NCBI GenBank assembly: GCA_023436245.1 | Contig: JAEZJZ010000075.1 | Coordinates: forward strand, 1 to 26,702 | Direction of reading: 5' to 3' | DNA: 26,702 bases | Source: Bacillota bacterium | GTDB taxonomy: Bacteria > Bacillota > UBA994 > UBA5500 | Part shown: positions 1 to 7,900 of the stretch, piece by piece | How positions within the stretch are numbered: position 1 is the stretch's first letter | Layout: every line of letters starts with the position of its first letter | The notes under the pieces: model-generated | Database searches by the model: none | Seen by the model: the letters and a program-made list of their open reading frames with translations, nothing else | Told to the model about the DNA's origin: nothing | Position numbers and translations under genes: made by a program

Positions 1-34
1 ACCCACCAAACCAGCCTCTTTTCGTTCCGCTAAA

Positions 35-1354
35 TCAGACGCGCAGGGTCTTCCAGTGACCAGTGCGATAACGCATCCAAACCAACACGCTGCGCAGCAC
101 CAGGTCAGCAGACATGGCGATCCAGGCTCCCATCAAACCATAGTCCAGGGTGATACAAAGCACGTAGGCTACCGCCAAGCGCACACACCAGATGCCAATG
201 GTGGTGATGATCAGCACCCAACGAGTATCTCCTGCTCCACGCAAGGCCCCAGCAAAAACCATGGATGCTGCCAGGAAAGGCTGGCTGACGGCGATCAAGC
301 GCAGTACCGAGCTGGCCATCCTGATCACCTCTGGGTCATCGGTGTAAAGTCGTACGAAAGCATCAGGTATCAGGAAGAAGAAGATGCCCACAAAGCCCAT
401 GATCACGGCGGCAATCTTCACGCACTCATAGCCGCTGTGTTCGGCTCGCTCGGGCAGTTTGGCGCCAAGGTTCTGCCCAATCAGGGTTGTGGCCGCCATG
501 GCAAAACCGAAACCCGGCATGAAAGAAAGAGACTCGGCATTGTTGGCAATGCTGTGGGCCGCGTAGGCGAGAGTTCCCAGGGACGAGACCACTCGAGAGA
601 ACAGCAACTGCCCGCCACGCATTACCAGTTGCTCCAACATAGCCGGGATGCCGATGTTCATCATGCGCTTGATCGCAGGCCAATCCAGCTGCCAACGATC
701 GCGCAGTGAGATGTGCACGATCAACTTGCCGGAGATCAGTACACGCAGAACTAGGATACCGCCGACCAAACGGGACAACGCGGTAGCCGCCGCCGCCCCG
801 TTCACTCCCAACGCCGGAAAACCGAACTTGCCGGTGATCAACAGGTAGTTAAAGACAACGTTGACCAAATTAGCGACGATGTTCACACGCATTGGGGTCT
901 TGGTATCGCCTGCTCCCCTGAGCACGCCGTTCATGATCATGGAGACGATGGCAAATCCAAAGGTGCTGGTGGAGATGCGAATATACGACGCACCGATAGC
1001 CTTAACCTCTGGGTCAGCGCCCATCCAGCCCATCACATACGGTGCAGCCACAAAGGCCAAGGCCGTAAACAAGAGTGACAAGATCACGGACAGCAGGAAG
1101 GACTGCCTGGCCATCAAGTTGGCTTCCCTGTGTTCCGACGCCCCAATATGGCGCGCTACCAACGCGGTTGAACCCACACTGATGGCGGAGAAAGCGGCCA
1201 TGGCGAAGAAGACTGGTGAGTTGGACAAACCGATAGACGTGATGGCAGCGGGACCAAGCCCGCCAACCATGATCATGTCAGCCATACTGACAAAGGTCAT
1301 CAACATGTTTTCCACGATCACCGGCCAGGCAAGCCGATAGATCGACTGCCGCAT
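35..1354 (-). CDS. MATE family multidrug/Na+ (or H+) antiporter
   Basis: Predicted inner-membrane efflux pump exporting cationic drugs or metabolites in exchange for Na+ or H+. The 439-residue product has about 12 hydrophobic segments in two homologous halves, typical of MATE proteins. The first half opens with RLAWPVIVENML and carries GVLRGAGDTKTP; the second half repeats this as GALRGAGDTRW, the usual MATE duplication. Length matches the family (about 440-460). The ATG at 1354 has GGGAG directly against it, too close for a good ribosome site. The frame stays open upstream, and a G-rich GAGGGGGG stands 6 nt before an in-frame CTG at 1417, which would add 21 residues. The start is therefore uncertain. 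It is monocistronic here, with no partner gene. Family assignment is firm; substrate is unknown. Confidence 0.93.
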   Translation of the reverse strand: MRQSIYRLAWPVIVENMLMTFVSMADMIMVGGLGPAAITSIGLSNSPVFFAMAAFSAISVGSTALVARHIGASEHREANLMARQSFLLSVILSLLFTALAFVAAPYVMGWMGADPEVKAIGASYIRISTSTFGFAIVSMIMNGVLRGAGDTKTPMRVNIVANLVNVVFNYLLITGKFGFPALGVNGAAAATALSRLVGGILVLRVLISGKLIVHISLRDRWQLDWPAIKRMMNIGIPAMLEQLVMRGGQLLFSRVVSSLGTLAYAAHSIANNAESLSFMPGFGFAMAATTLIGQNLGAKLPERAEHSGYECVKIAAVIMGFVGIFFFLIPDAFVRLYTDDPEVIRMASSVLRLIAVSQPFLAASMVFAGALRGAGDTRWVLIITTIGIWCVRLAVAYVLCITLDYGLMGAWIAMSADLVLRSVLVWMRYRTGHWKTLRV

Positions 1355-1417
1355 CTCCCGGTTGCTGAGGGCCGGTTGAGCACTCTCCTGAACTAGCGCT
1401 GCGTTCGCCTCTGCCAG

Positions 1418-1686
1418 ATTAATCCCCCCTCACTACTTGGGTGCACAGAACTGCCTTCTACTAGCACTCTATCAACCCAACAAAACTATCGTGCAGCGTC
1501 AAGTCTCTCTCCATAGATTTCGGGCTCCATTGACCCGACGATTTGCAGTTGGAGAGCTAGAGACCGGCGCCCTACTAGTCTACCAGCCGAAGCTAATCTT
1601 GTCGATAATTTCGAGAGTCGATATTGTTCTGGCTAGTGCCTGACTCGTTCCTCGGAATCGCCGGCCATCCAATTATTCGACTATTC
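1418..1686. other. intergenic region without recognised gene
   Basis: This stretch separates the divergent MATE gene and the lipoprotein gene. I see no convincing ORF: short open frames lack a ribosome site and protein-like composition. I see no tRNA or long hairpin. It should hold the promoter of the MATE gene, but no clear -35/-10 pair was picked out on the minus strand. Confidence 0.5.
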
Positions 1687-1757
1687 CTATGTGAAGAATT
1701 ACACTATTGACACATAGAACCCTTAGTATATAATTTCACATGTAGGGAATACACATA
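1687..1757. promoter_or_regulatory. cluster of CACATA/TATGTG half-sites around the lipoprotein promoter
   Basis: A perfect 7-bp inverted repeat, CTATGTG (1687-1693) and CACATAG (1711-1717), overlaps the -35 box. Two further half-sites follow: CACATG at 1737-1742, just after the -10 box, and CACATA at 1752-1757. ATGTGAA (1689-1695) and TTCACAT (1735-1741) also form an inverted pair spanning the promoter. This is seen directly; a role as an operator for a regulator is inference. The half-site loosely recalls CRP/FNR or Rex-type sites but matches neither well. Confidence 0.4.
1707..1734 (+). promoter_or_regulatory. sigma-A-type promoter of the lipoprotein gene
   Basis: TTGACA at 1707-1712 and TATAAT at 1729-1734 are both perfect consensus hexamers with a 16-bp spacer. 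Transcription would begin near 1741 and give a short leader of roughly 38 nt. A good ribosome site (AAGGGGGAG) lies about 8 nt before the ATG at 1779. This is the strongest-looking promoter in the window and suggests high expression when not repressed. Confidence 0.85.
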
Positions 1758-1778
1758 TTTTAAGGGGGAGAACATTCA

Positions 1779-2303
1779 ATGAAGAGGCTTCTATCTGTTG
1801 TTGCGCTCAGTTTGGTTCTGCTGGTCAGCTTGGCTGGCTGCACACAGGCTCCGGCCGCTGTTGAACCTGTCAAGATGGGCCGCGTTGAGTTTGCTGCACA
1901 CGGAACCAAGTGCTTCACCGTCACCGTTGTCGCCATGCAGGGAGACAAGATTGTCGGCGTTTCCATCGACGAGTATCAGTTCATGTCCAAGGAGACCGCA
2001 ACCGGCGTTCCTAACTCTGATGCCGATTTCGGCACCAACTACCCGGAGGGAATGGTTCTCGTCTCCAAGGTGACCAACAATGAGACCTACAGCGCCAATA
2101 TGGCCAAGGCCGGTTCTACAGTCAAGATCGCTGACAACTTCGCAGCTATCGAAGACTACGCCACTGGCAAGACCATTGCCGAGTTGGAGACTTTGGCTGG
2201 CAAGAGTGCAGAAGAAGTGGTTGACGCAGTGACCGGCGCCACCTTGACCGACACTCCTGGCTACCTCAACTCAGTGATCGCTGCCGCTAAGGCCGCTAAG
2301 TAA
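1779..2303 (+). CDS. FMN-binding-domain-type lipoprotein, possibly flavinylated
   Basis: 174-residue predicted lipoprotein. Residues 1-20 form a basic then hydrophobic signal ending in the lipobox LAGC, so Cys21 would be lipidated and the protein held on the outer face of the membrane. The mature part is a single small domain. Near its end it carries DAVTGATLTD (residues 149-158), which matches the flavinylation pattern of NqrC/RnfG/PplA-type FMN-binding domains, where the Thr of (S/T)GAT is linked to FMN by ApbE; here that is Thr155. Such lipoproteins can carry electrons outside the membrane, but no ApbE or electron-transfer partner is in the window. It has its own strong promoter and terminator and is the only clear plus-strand gene. 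Family assignment rests on the motif and general composition; covalent flavin is inference. Confidence 0.8.
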   Translation: MKRLLSVVALSLVLLVSLAGCTQAPAAVEPVKMGRVEFAAHGTKCFTVTVVAMQGDKIVGVSIDEYQFMSKETATGVPNSDADFGTNYPEGMVLVSKVTNNETYSANMAKAGSTVKIADNFAAIEDYATGKTIAELETLAGKSAEEVVDAVTGATLTDTPGYLNSVIAAAKAAK

Positions 2304-2318
2304 GCAGACCGTACAGAG

Positions 2319-2351
2319 AAAGGACCGACTCGCGAGAGTCGGTCCTTTTTT
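2319..2351. terminator. bidirectional intrinsic terminator between lipoprotein and Nudix genes
   Basis: Perfect 11-bp stem (2321-2331 with 2336-2346) and a GCGA loop. It is followed by six T on the plus strand and preceded by AAA on the other side, so it can end both the plus-strand lipoprotein transcript and the minus-strand Nudix operon. The T run touches the Nudix stop codon. Related hairpins occur near 4730 and 18983. Confidence 0.9.
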
Positions 2352-2803
2352 CACGCCTCTACCCGTCTGACCAACTGCAGGGCTTGCTCCACCGCCCAGG
2401 CCTGATGCTCCAGGAACAGCGATGCGATGCATTGCTCTGCATCCATCCAGACCAGTTCGTGGTCGGCTTCCTGGGGTGCAGCCACCTGACCGAGCGACCT
2501 GGCCAAGTAGAAGTAGCCAACCCCGTGCATGTAGTAGCCCAAAGTATCTGACCAGTGGTACTTGTCCCCTTTGCCGATGAGTGGACCGACCTCGACCGCC
2601 AGCCCGGCCTCCTCCAGGCATTCCCGCCGGATGCAATCAAGGTGGCTCTCCCCTTCATCGATACCACCGCCCAGCAGGAAGTGCCCAGTAGAGGTCCTCA
2701 CCACGGGAACTTTCAGCTTCTCATCAAAGATGATGGCGTATGCACCCACCCGATCCCGGTACTCCACTCCGACCAGTTTCTCTCCAAACGATCTCTCAAG
2801 CAT
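2351..2803 (-). CDS. Nudix hydrolase
   Basis: 150-residue MutT-like hydrolase acting on a nucleoside diphosphate linked to a further group X; the actual substrate is unknown. The Nudix box GX5EX7REUXEEXGU is complete: it runs from GGIDEGE through RECLEEAGL and supplies the metal-binding glutamates. The open frame reaches back to 2860, but that start overlaps the preceding gene. The ATG at 2803 has a purine-rich AAAGGCGGAAGG site and starts with a Nudix-like strand (LVGVEYRDRVGAYAII), so I prefer it. It is the last gene of the DUF1801-DUF2200-methyltransferase operon, 44 nt after the methyltransferase stop. A decayed copy of its last 45-50 codons lies at 4763-4925, and a shorter one near 19010-19065. 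Confidence 0.9.
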   Translation of the reverse strand: MLERSFGEKLVGVEYRDRVGAYAIIFDEKLKVPVVRTSTGHFLLGGGIDEGESHLDCIRRECLEEAGLAVEVGPLIGKGDKYHWSDTLGYYMHGVGYFYLARSLGQVAAPQEADHELVWMDAEQCIASLFLEHQAWAVEQALQLVRRVEA

Positions 2804-2847
2804 TGCCTTCCGCCTTTCTGCATGCATCCCATCAGCACTGCACAGGT

Positions 2848-3585
2848 TCATTGTGCGCACTGCTTGCGTGCCTTGACCAGCAACATCATCGGCCGCCGCA
2901 TTTCATCTGCCATGCCCGGAGTGTCCATCATGTCAGCACGCGGCTTGGCTTCCTCAACGGCCTCCACCCTGAATCCAGCGTTAATTAGCCCCATCAGGAT
3001 TTGGGTCAGAGTATGGTGCTGCTTTCTGACGTCTCGCCCGAGGAAACGGGTGACTCTCTCTCCAGGATAGAAGTAGTCATTGACCGGCCAGAACAGGGGC
3101 CGACCGTCGGAATCATAGACCCAATCCTGATTCACCCCAGCCGTGAAGACAGGGTGTTCCATGTTGAGCAGGAAAACGCCGTTCGTCCTCAATGTATGGC
3201 AGATCTTTCTCAGAATCGCGTCAAGGTCTGCAACATAATGGAGCACCAAGTTGGAGATTACACAATCATACGTGTCTGCTGGATAGTCATAATCGTCAAG
3301 ACTGCAGACTTGATAGGCTATCTTGGGGTCAGGATTTCTCACCTTCGCCTCCTGGATCATCTTCTCGCTCAAGTCGATGCCCAGCACCTGCTTTGCTCCG
3401 TCTTCCACGGCATATTTACAGTGCCAACCATATCCACAACCCAGGTCAAGTACGTCCATGCCGCTGAAGCTTGGAAACAGGGCCCTGAACTGAAGCCATT
3501 CGCCCGCCCCAGCTAATCCCCGCTGACTGCGTGACATCTTCGCATATCGGTCGAAGAACGACGGGTCATCATAAACGTTGCTCAT
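2848..3585 (-). CDS. class I SAM-dependent methyltransferase
   Basis: 245-residue cytosolic methyltransferase of the Rossmann-like class I fold. Motif I (VLDLGCGYGWH) binds SAM; the acidic end of the second strand is seen in VLGIDLSEKM; YDCVISNLVLHYV matches motif IV and the following helix; GVFLLNMEHPVF matches the later strand. This pattern is that of the small-molecule (UbiE-like) group. The substrate cannot be read from the sequence. The frame is open back to 3648, but the ATG at 3585 (MSNVYDDPSFFDRYAK) has a GGTGAT site and lies just 13 nt after the DUF2200 stop, which fits an operon start. The downstream Nudix gene begins 44 nt later. Family confidence is high, function unknown. Confidence 0.9.
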   Translation of the reverse strand: MSNVYDDPSFFDRYAKMSRSQRGLAGAGEWLQFRALFPSFSGMDVLDLGCGYGWHCKYAVEDGAKQVLGIDLSEKMIQEAKVRNPDPKIAYQVCSLDDYDYPADTYDCVISNLVLHYVADLDAILRKICHTLRTNGVFLLNMEHPVFTAGVNQDWVYDSDGRPLFWPVNDYFYPGERVTRFLGRDVRKQHHTLTQILMGLINAGFRVEAVEEAKPRADMMDTPGMADEMRRPMMLLVKARKQCAQ

Positions 3586-3598
3586 CCGCCTATCACCT

Positions 3599-3949
3599 TC
3601 AACTCCGCAAAACCTTCTCCATTGGCTTGCCCTTTGCCAACTCGTCAACCAGTTTGTCCAGCCAGCGAATCTTCTGCATCAGCGGGTCTGCAACTTCCTC
3701 GACGCGGACGCCACAAACGACTCCCGTGACTTTGGGGGCATTTGGGTTGATTTGCGGAGCTTCGGCAAAAAAAGTCTCATAACTGGCGCCCTTATCGATC
3801 TGTGCCTGCAAGCCCTGTTCGTCATACCCCGTCAGCCAATGAATCACAGCATCAACTTCTGACTTGGTGCGCCCCTTGCGCTCTGCCTTCTGCACGAGTA
3901 GCGGGTAGACCCTCGAAAAGGCCATCTTGTACACGCGCTCGTTTGTCAT
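3599..3949 (-). CDS. DUF2200 family protein
   Basis: 116-residue protein closely matching the conserved DUF2200 pattern: an N-terminal VYKMAFSRVYPLLVQKAERK segment, HWLTGYD, the ETFFAEAP motif, GVVCGVRVEEVADPLM, and a C-terminal RWLDKLVDELAKGKPMEKVLR helix. The family has no established function and is small and cytosolic. The ATG at 3949 overlaps the DUF1801 stop by one base (TGATG), so the two are probably translationally coupled. The frame is open further upstream, but that part reads over the DUF1801 gene and is not used. It is followed 13 nt later by the methyltransferase. The sequence gives no clue to catalytic residues. Confidence 0.9.
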   Translation of the reverse strand: MTNERVYKMAFSRVYPLLVQKAERKGRTKSEVDAVIHWLTGYDEQGLQAQIDKGASYETFFAEAPQINPNAPKVTGVVCGVRVEEVADPLMQKIRWLDKLVDELAKGKPMEKVLRS

Positions 3950-4365
3950 CAAGCATCCCTCCCTTTCGTTTGCTGCTCTATCCGCCACCGTACGATGTCG
4001 GTGATCAGTTCGTAATCTATAGGTTTGCCCAGAGACAGCTGAATCGCTCCCTTGGAGGTCTTGTAACCTGCAAGCCGCTCCGCGAACTCGGACGTAGCTT
4101 CGCCACCGGGATACAATCCGATGTGTTTCTTGAAGGCAGCAAAGTGGATCAGGTTCTCGCCCTGCCAGAATGTCGGCATCTGCCACGAGATCTTCTCGGT
4201 CGCTCCCGGCGCGGCCGCACGGATGGTTTGGCGGATTCTCTGCAACAGAGGTTGCACATCTTCCGCTTGCGCGGCGATATACTCGTCAATAGTGCTTGGT
4301 TTCACGCAGAAGTGAGCTTGTTCCATGCTCTTGAACTCACGACCACAGGTTGGGCATTTCCACAT
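3949..4365 (-). CDS. DUF1801 (YdhG/CyaY-like fold) protein with N-terminal zinc-finger
   Basis: 138-residue cytosolic protein. Residues 1-20 carry a CPTCG motif followed by an HxC motif (QAHFC), a likely small zinc-binding finger. Residues from about 24 onward match DUF1801: TIDEYIAAQ, RQTIRAAAPGATEKISWQMPTF, LIHFAAFKKHIGLYP and GYKTSKGAIQL, ending with a C-terminal helix. The fold group is annotated as iron-chaperone-like in some databases, but function is not established. The frame is open to 4647; the ATG at 4365 has AGGAGAG 8 nt before it and begins the conserved finger, so it is the true start. It is the first gene of a four-gene operon and overlaps DUF2200 by one base. Confidence 0.9.
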   Translation of the reverse strand: MWKCPTCGREFKSMEQAHFCVKPSTIDEYIAAQAEDVQPLLQRIRQTIRAAAPGATEKISWQMPTFWQGENLIHFAAFKKHIGLYPGGEATSEFAERLAGYKTSKGAIQLSLGKPIDYELITDIVRWRIEQQTKGRDA

Positions 4366-4581
4366 TTCATTCACTCTCCTGGTCACGTGATGTATCCAAG
4401 AAAAGGGTAGAGCCTTCCTGGACGGCGAACCAGTCACGCCGACCGACTCCGACACCTGTTGCACCAGCTCCGTCGCAGACGCCTGTTTGGCAAGTAACGC
4501 TTTACTGCTGGTGCCCAGGGCGGCCAGCGCCCAATCATCCCTGAGCCCGGAGAAGGCGCCTGCGGGAGAGTTTCTTGGCTG
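4366..4581 (-). other. long leader between promoter module and DUF1801 gene
   Basis: About 210 nt separate the predicted -10 box from the DUF1801 start. The stretch is open in the DUF1801 frame but lacks a ribosome site at the far ATG (4647) and does not resemble any domain. No clear terminator hairpin with a T run was seen, so there is no support for attenuation. A second, closer promoter may exist that I did not recognise. Confidence 0.4.
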
Positions 4582-4611
4582 ATTATACCACGTGACAACG
4601 CTGTTAGCCAA
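4582..4611 (-). promoter_or_regulatory. promoter module copy A, upstream of the DUF1801 operon
   Basis: Read on the minus strand: TTGGCT (4611-4606), an 18-bp spacer, then a perfect TATAAT (4587-4582). The surrounding 60 bp resemble the region upstream of rlmD (20526-20555), including 16 identical bases across the -10 box. The conserved spacing in both copies supports a real sigma-A-type promoter. Confidence 0.65.
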
Positions 4612-4660
4612 AGGCGCGTGAGTCAGAGGGACGGACTGTTGACTCAACTCACTGCTCAGC

Positions 4661-4726
4661 TAGACTGATACTCCTCGTTACCTCAAGCCCGTGATTGCTG
4701 TCGCTAAAGCGGCCGCAAAGCGCAAG
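4661..4726 (+). pseudogene. relic of the 3' end of an FMN-type lipoprotein gene
   Basis: The plus strand reads TDTPRYLKPVIAVAKAAAK, nearly the same as the C-terminus of the lipoprotein at 1779-2303 (TDTPGYLNSVIAAAKAAK). A TAG lies in frame directly before it, and the flavin-site codons upstream are not recognisable. The normal stop codon is also missing. It is a fragment of about 20 codons joined to a terminator and a Nudix relic in the same order as the intact junction near 2.3 kb. Not expected to be translated. Confidence 0.75.
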
Positions 4727-4727
4727 A

Positions 4728-4762
4728 AAGGGGACCGGCTCTCACGAGTCGGTCCCCTTTTT
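4728..4762. terminator. intrinsic terminator, second module copy
   Basis: Twelve-bp stem (4730-4741 with 4746-4757, one G-T pair), TCAC loop and a T run on the plus strand; AAA precedes the stem, giving a weaker T run for the minus strand. It is homologous to the terminator at 2321-2346. It lies about 170 nt beyond the stop of the giant surface-protein gene and probably ends that transcript. Confidence 0.8.
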
Positions 4763-4925
4763 CACGCCTCTGCCTGACCAGCTGTGGAGCCTGCTCCACC
4801 GCCCAGGCCTGCTGCTCCAGGAAGAGCGAGCCAAGGCACGGCCCTGCGTCCAGCCAGACCAACTCGCGGTCGCTGCCCCGGGTGCTGCTACCGGGCCGAA
4901 CGCCAAGTAGCAGCGTCCTACACGC
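4763..4925 (-). pseudogene. relic of the 3' end of a Nudix hydrolase gene
   Basis: The minus strand reads DRELVWLDAGPCLGSLFLE then QQAWAVEQAPQLVRQ, matching the C-terminal 35-40 residues of the intact Nudix protein (DHELVWMDAEQC and EHQAWAVEQALQLVRR). Homology continues further upstream (YLA..G.VAAP) but out of frame, so at least one frameshift is present. A short deletion near the end removes the normal VEA-stop. The Nudix box region is absent: the fragment ends within a few bases of the stop codon of the giant gene. It is a non-functional remnant. Confidence 0.8.
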
Positions 4926-4926
4926 G

Positions 4927-7900
4927 CTAGATCAGCTTGGATTGCCTGAGCAGTCGCTGGATGACCTCAGCGACTTCGGCGCGGGTGATCTGATCCTTGG
5001 GAGCGATCAGTGCTCCGGGTCGCCCACCAAGAATCCCGGACTTGAGGCAGGTGGTCACGACGCCCCGGGCCCAAGTGCCGACAGAGGTATGGTCGACGTA
5101 GCCCTGGAGCAAAGCGGTGGCCTCGTCTTCTGTCAGACTCACCTGCAGCTTGGTCACGCGCATGGCCGCGACGATCATGGACATCGCTTCTTCCCGAGAG
5201 ATCAGGCGCTTCGGGTCGAATCGGTTACCAGGGTAGCCACTCATGATCCTGTGCTCATAGGCGGCGAGCATGTAGCCATAGTACCGATCGCCCGGCGCAA
5301 TATCCACAAACGGGTTGCTGCCGTTGCTCGGTTGCAGGCCCAGGGCCTTGACGATGGTCGCAGCAAACTCCTCGCGGGTGATTAGGCGCTTTGCCCCGAA
5401 GAAGCCGTCGCTGTCCGCGTCCATGATCAAGCGGGAACCGATGTCGTTGATGGCGCCCTTGGCCCAATGGTTAGCGGCATCGCGGAACTCCGTCGGATTC
5501 CAGATCACCGCATAGACGCTGTTTGTCAGGCTGTTCACCTGCGCATAGTACCTGCCGTCAATCGCCATCACGCGCGTGGGCACGTGGCGGAAACTTCCAT
5601 CCTCTTGGAGCACCACAGCAGTTGTCACCTGCGATGGGTCTACTCCCGCCGGAATGGCAATGATGCGTTCCACGTAGGCCCTGAACTGGGTCACTTCCAC
5701 CGTCCTGTCCGCGCTGGTGCAGGTGATGGTGAACTCGATCGGCGGCACGACCAGTTGGACTCGTCTCTGGTCGGCACTGTTCTGCACAACCCTGACCACC
5801 TCTTCCGCAGGGGTAGCGATACTGATGGTCACATCGATATCCTCCAGGGCAACCTGTTCTCCGATCGCTGCGGATACTGCGTCTAGGTCAAGCAGACCGG
5901 TAGGAAGGGTATAGGTGACATTGTTTGTGGTCAGCTCCAGGACGGCCTCCTCGCGTGACATCTCCTCCAGGATCTGCATGTTCAGACCTGTTCTGACAGT
6001 GCCAGCTTCTTCACTCACCGGAACGGTTACCACCGATCCTCTGCCCTCAGCTGCCAACTGCGCACGGATGGCTTCGTCGATCAGTGTCACCACCACCAGA
6101 GTCTCCCCGTTCAATGAGCCAACGGACTTCTCCGCCGCCTCCACGCTCTTGCCGTTGACCAACACCGGCACAGGGGTGGGTTTGCTGGGAGCTGGCCCGG
6201 ATACCGTCCCTCCCCCGTCGTCCGACCCGGATAGGGAAACAAAGTCAATCCGATACTGTCGCACGGAACCGTCTTCTGCTTTCACCAGCAGCCTCAGCAC
6301 GTCGCCAGGGCGCACGGTCAGTTCGTTGGTTTCCTCGCCGCTGACTGCGTAGTAGGGAGCGTCGCCGTTCAGATGGTAGCTGATCAGGCTGCTGATCTCA
6401 TCCTCGGCCGTTGCCTTGAGCTTTGTCTTGGTGTTGGGGGCCACCGGAACCCGGTAGTCGCTTGTGGTCTTGGCAAAGCCAATGGCAGCACCATCCACTA
6501 TCAGCTCTGAGAGATAGTTGTTGCCCGAAGGAATCAGGTCCGCGATGGTGTCAAATGCCAGATTGGAGTAATGAGTTACCCCGCCGCTGGCAATACCGCC
6601 TGCACCGCTGATGAACCGGGCGGTGACCATGTAAGCGCCTTCCAAGGATCCGTCGTTGTCAATGGAAACAACCTCTTCCACCGATCGGCCAGCAGGAACG
6701 GACAGGGCATTCCTGGTCACCGTCTTCAAGAGAGTCGGTGCCGTGCTGTCATCGGCCGGCTCGGCGTAGATCTGGATTTCCAGGTCCCCGGTATTCGGTG
6801 TGGCGGTCAGATTGGCCGCATTCACCGAGAAACAAAGGCTGTCTTCTTTCATGATCACCCGGGAGATGGAGACATCAAAGGGGATCATCTCCCTGTTCGG
6901 ATTCGGAATCGAGAAGTAGCCAGTGTTGTTCACCGTCACCACTTCATGGGTATCTGGCGTGGATAGCTCAATCAGATAGGTCTTCACGAATGCGCCGGCG
7001 AAGTCCACCACCGCCAAATCCATCTCCACCGCAGCACCCTTGTCCTGATAAGCGTCCAGCGAGCCAATGACGACCGTCTGCACGGCCTCTCCCAGCTTGC
7101 GGCCGTCTGCATCAGTTGCATACACCTTGGCAACCACGTCATCCAGTCGCTTATAGGAATAGTTGACAACCTTGAAGCTGGAAACGAAGGTATTGCTGCT
7201 GGTGGCGTTCTTGATTTTGCCCAGCACCAAGTCGCCGCAACCCACATAGGTGCTGGCCTGATTGTCGTCAGGATTGGCATCAGCGGTTTCAGCCGGCTTG
7301 ACCACCAGCTTCACCTCATCCTCCCTGAGAGGGGCTGACAGGGGGTAGTCCACTGTGAAGCGCCTGGATGCTTCTCCCGGCACGATGATTGCGTCGGGGT
7401 AATCATGGGAGGCTACTAACGTATCGGATACATAGAGCTCGAGGACAATGCCTCTTGCTGCCACCTGCCCCCTGTTCTCCACGTAGGCCGCGATGGGCAG
7501 ACTGGTTGTGCCCTGAACCACATTGCTCTCGTTGTAGTAAATCCTCCCGTCCGCCACCGCCAGATCCACCGAGGGCTTGATGTTGAATACCTTCAGCCTG
7601 GCCGCCTCGGCGAAGTCACCCAGCGCAAGGCGTTCTGATATGGCCAGATGAACGTCACCGTTTGCATCCAGGTCAGCACTGTAGTAGTTGACGTCCTGAT
7701 CATGCTGCGTCAGGTCAGTGGAGAAGCCTCCCCAGGCCTGCTGCTCACCATCATAGAAGGCTGCCATGATGTTCTTCACCGGCCTGATCTCTTCCTGGTC
7801 GCCATACAGCTCAGAGACAGCGGCGCCGGCCGAGTAGAGCAACATGCTGCGGTCATCCTTGGTGACCACTTGGAAGTCAGCAGTAGCCGGACTGAAACTG

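Noticed and set aside
1437..1643. 68-codon plus-strand frame before the lipoprotein gene
   Set aside because: No ribosome site, no recognisable features, and the lipoprotein promoter lies after it; treated as non-coding.
4366..4647. N-terminal extension of about 94 residues on the DUF1801 protein
   Set aside because: The AGGAGAG site and the conserved zinc-finger start are at 4365; the extension has no ribosome site, runs through the promoter module and has no domain-like composition.
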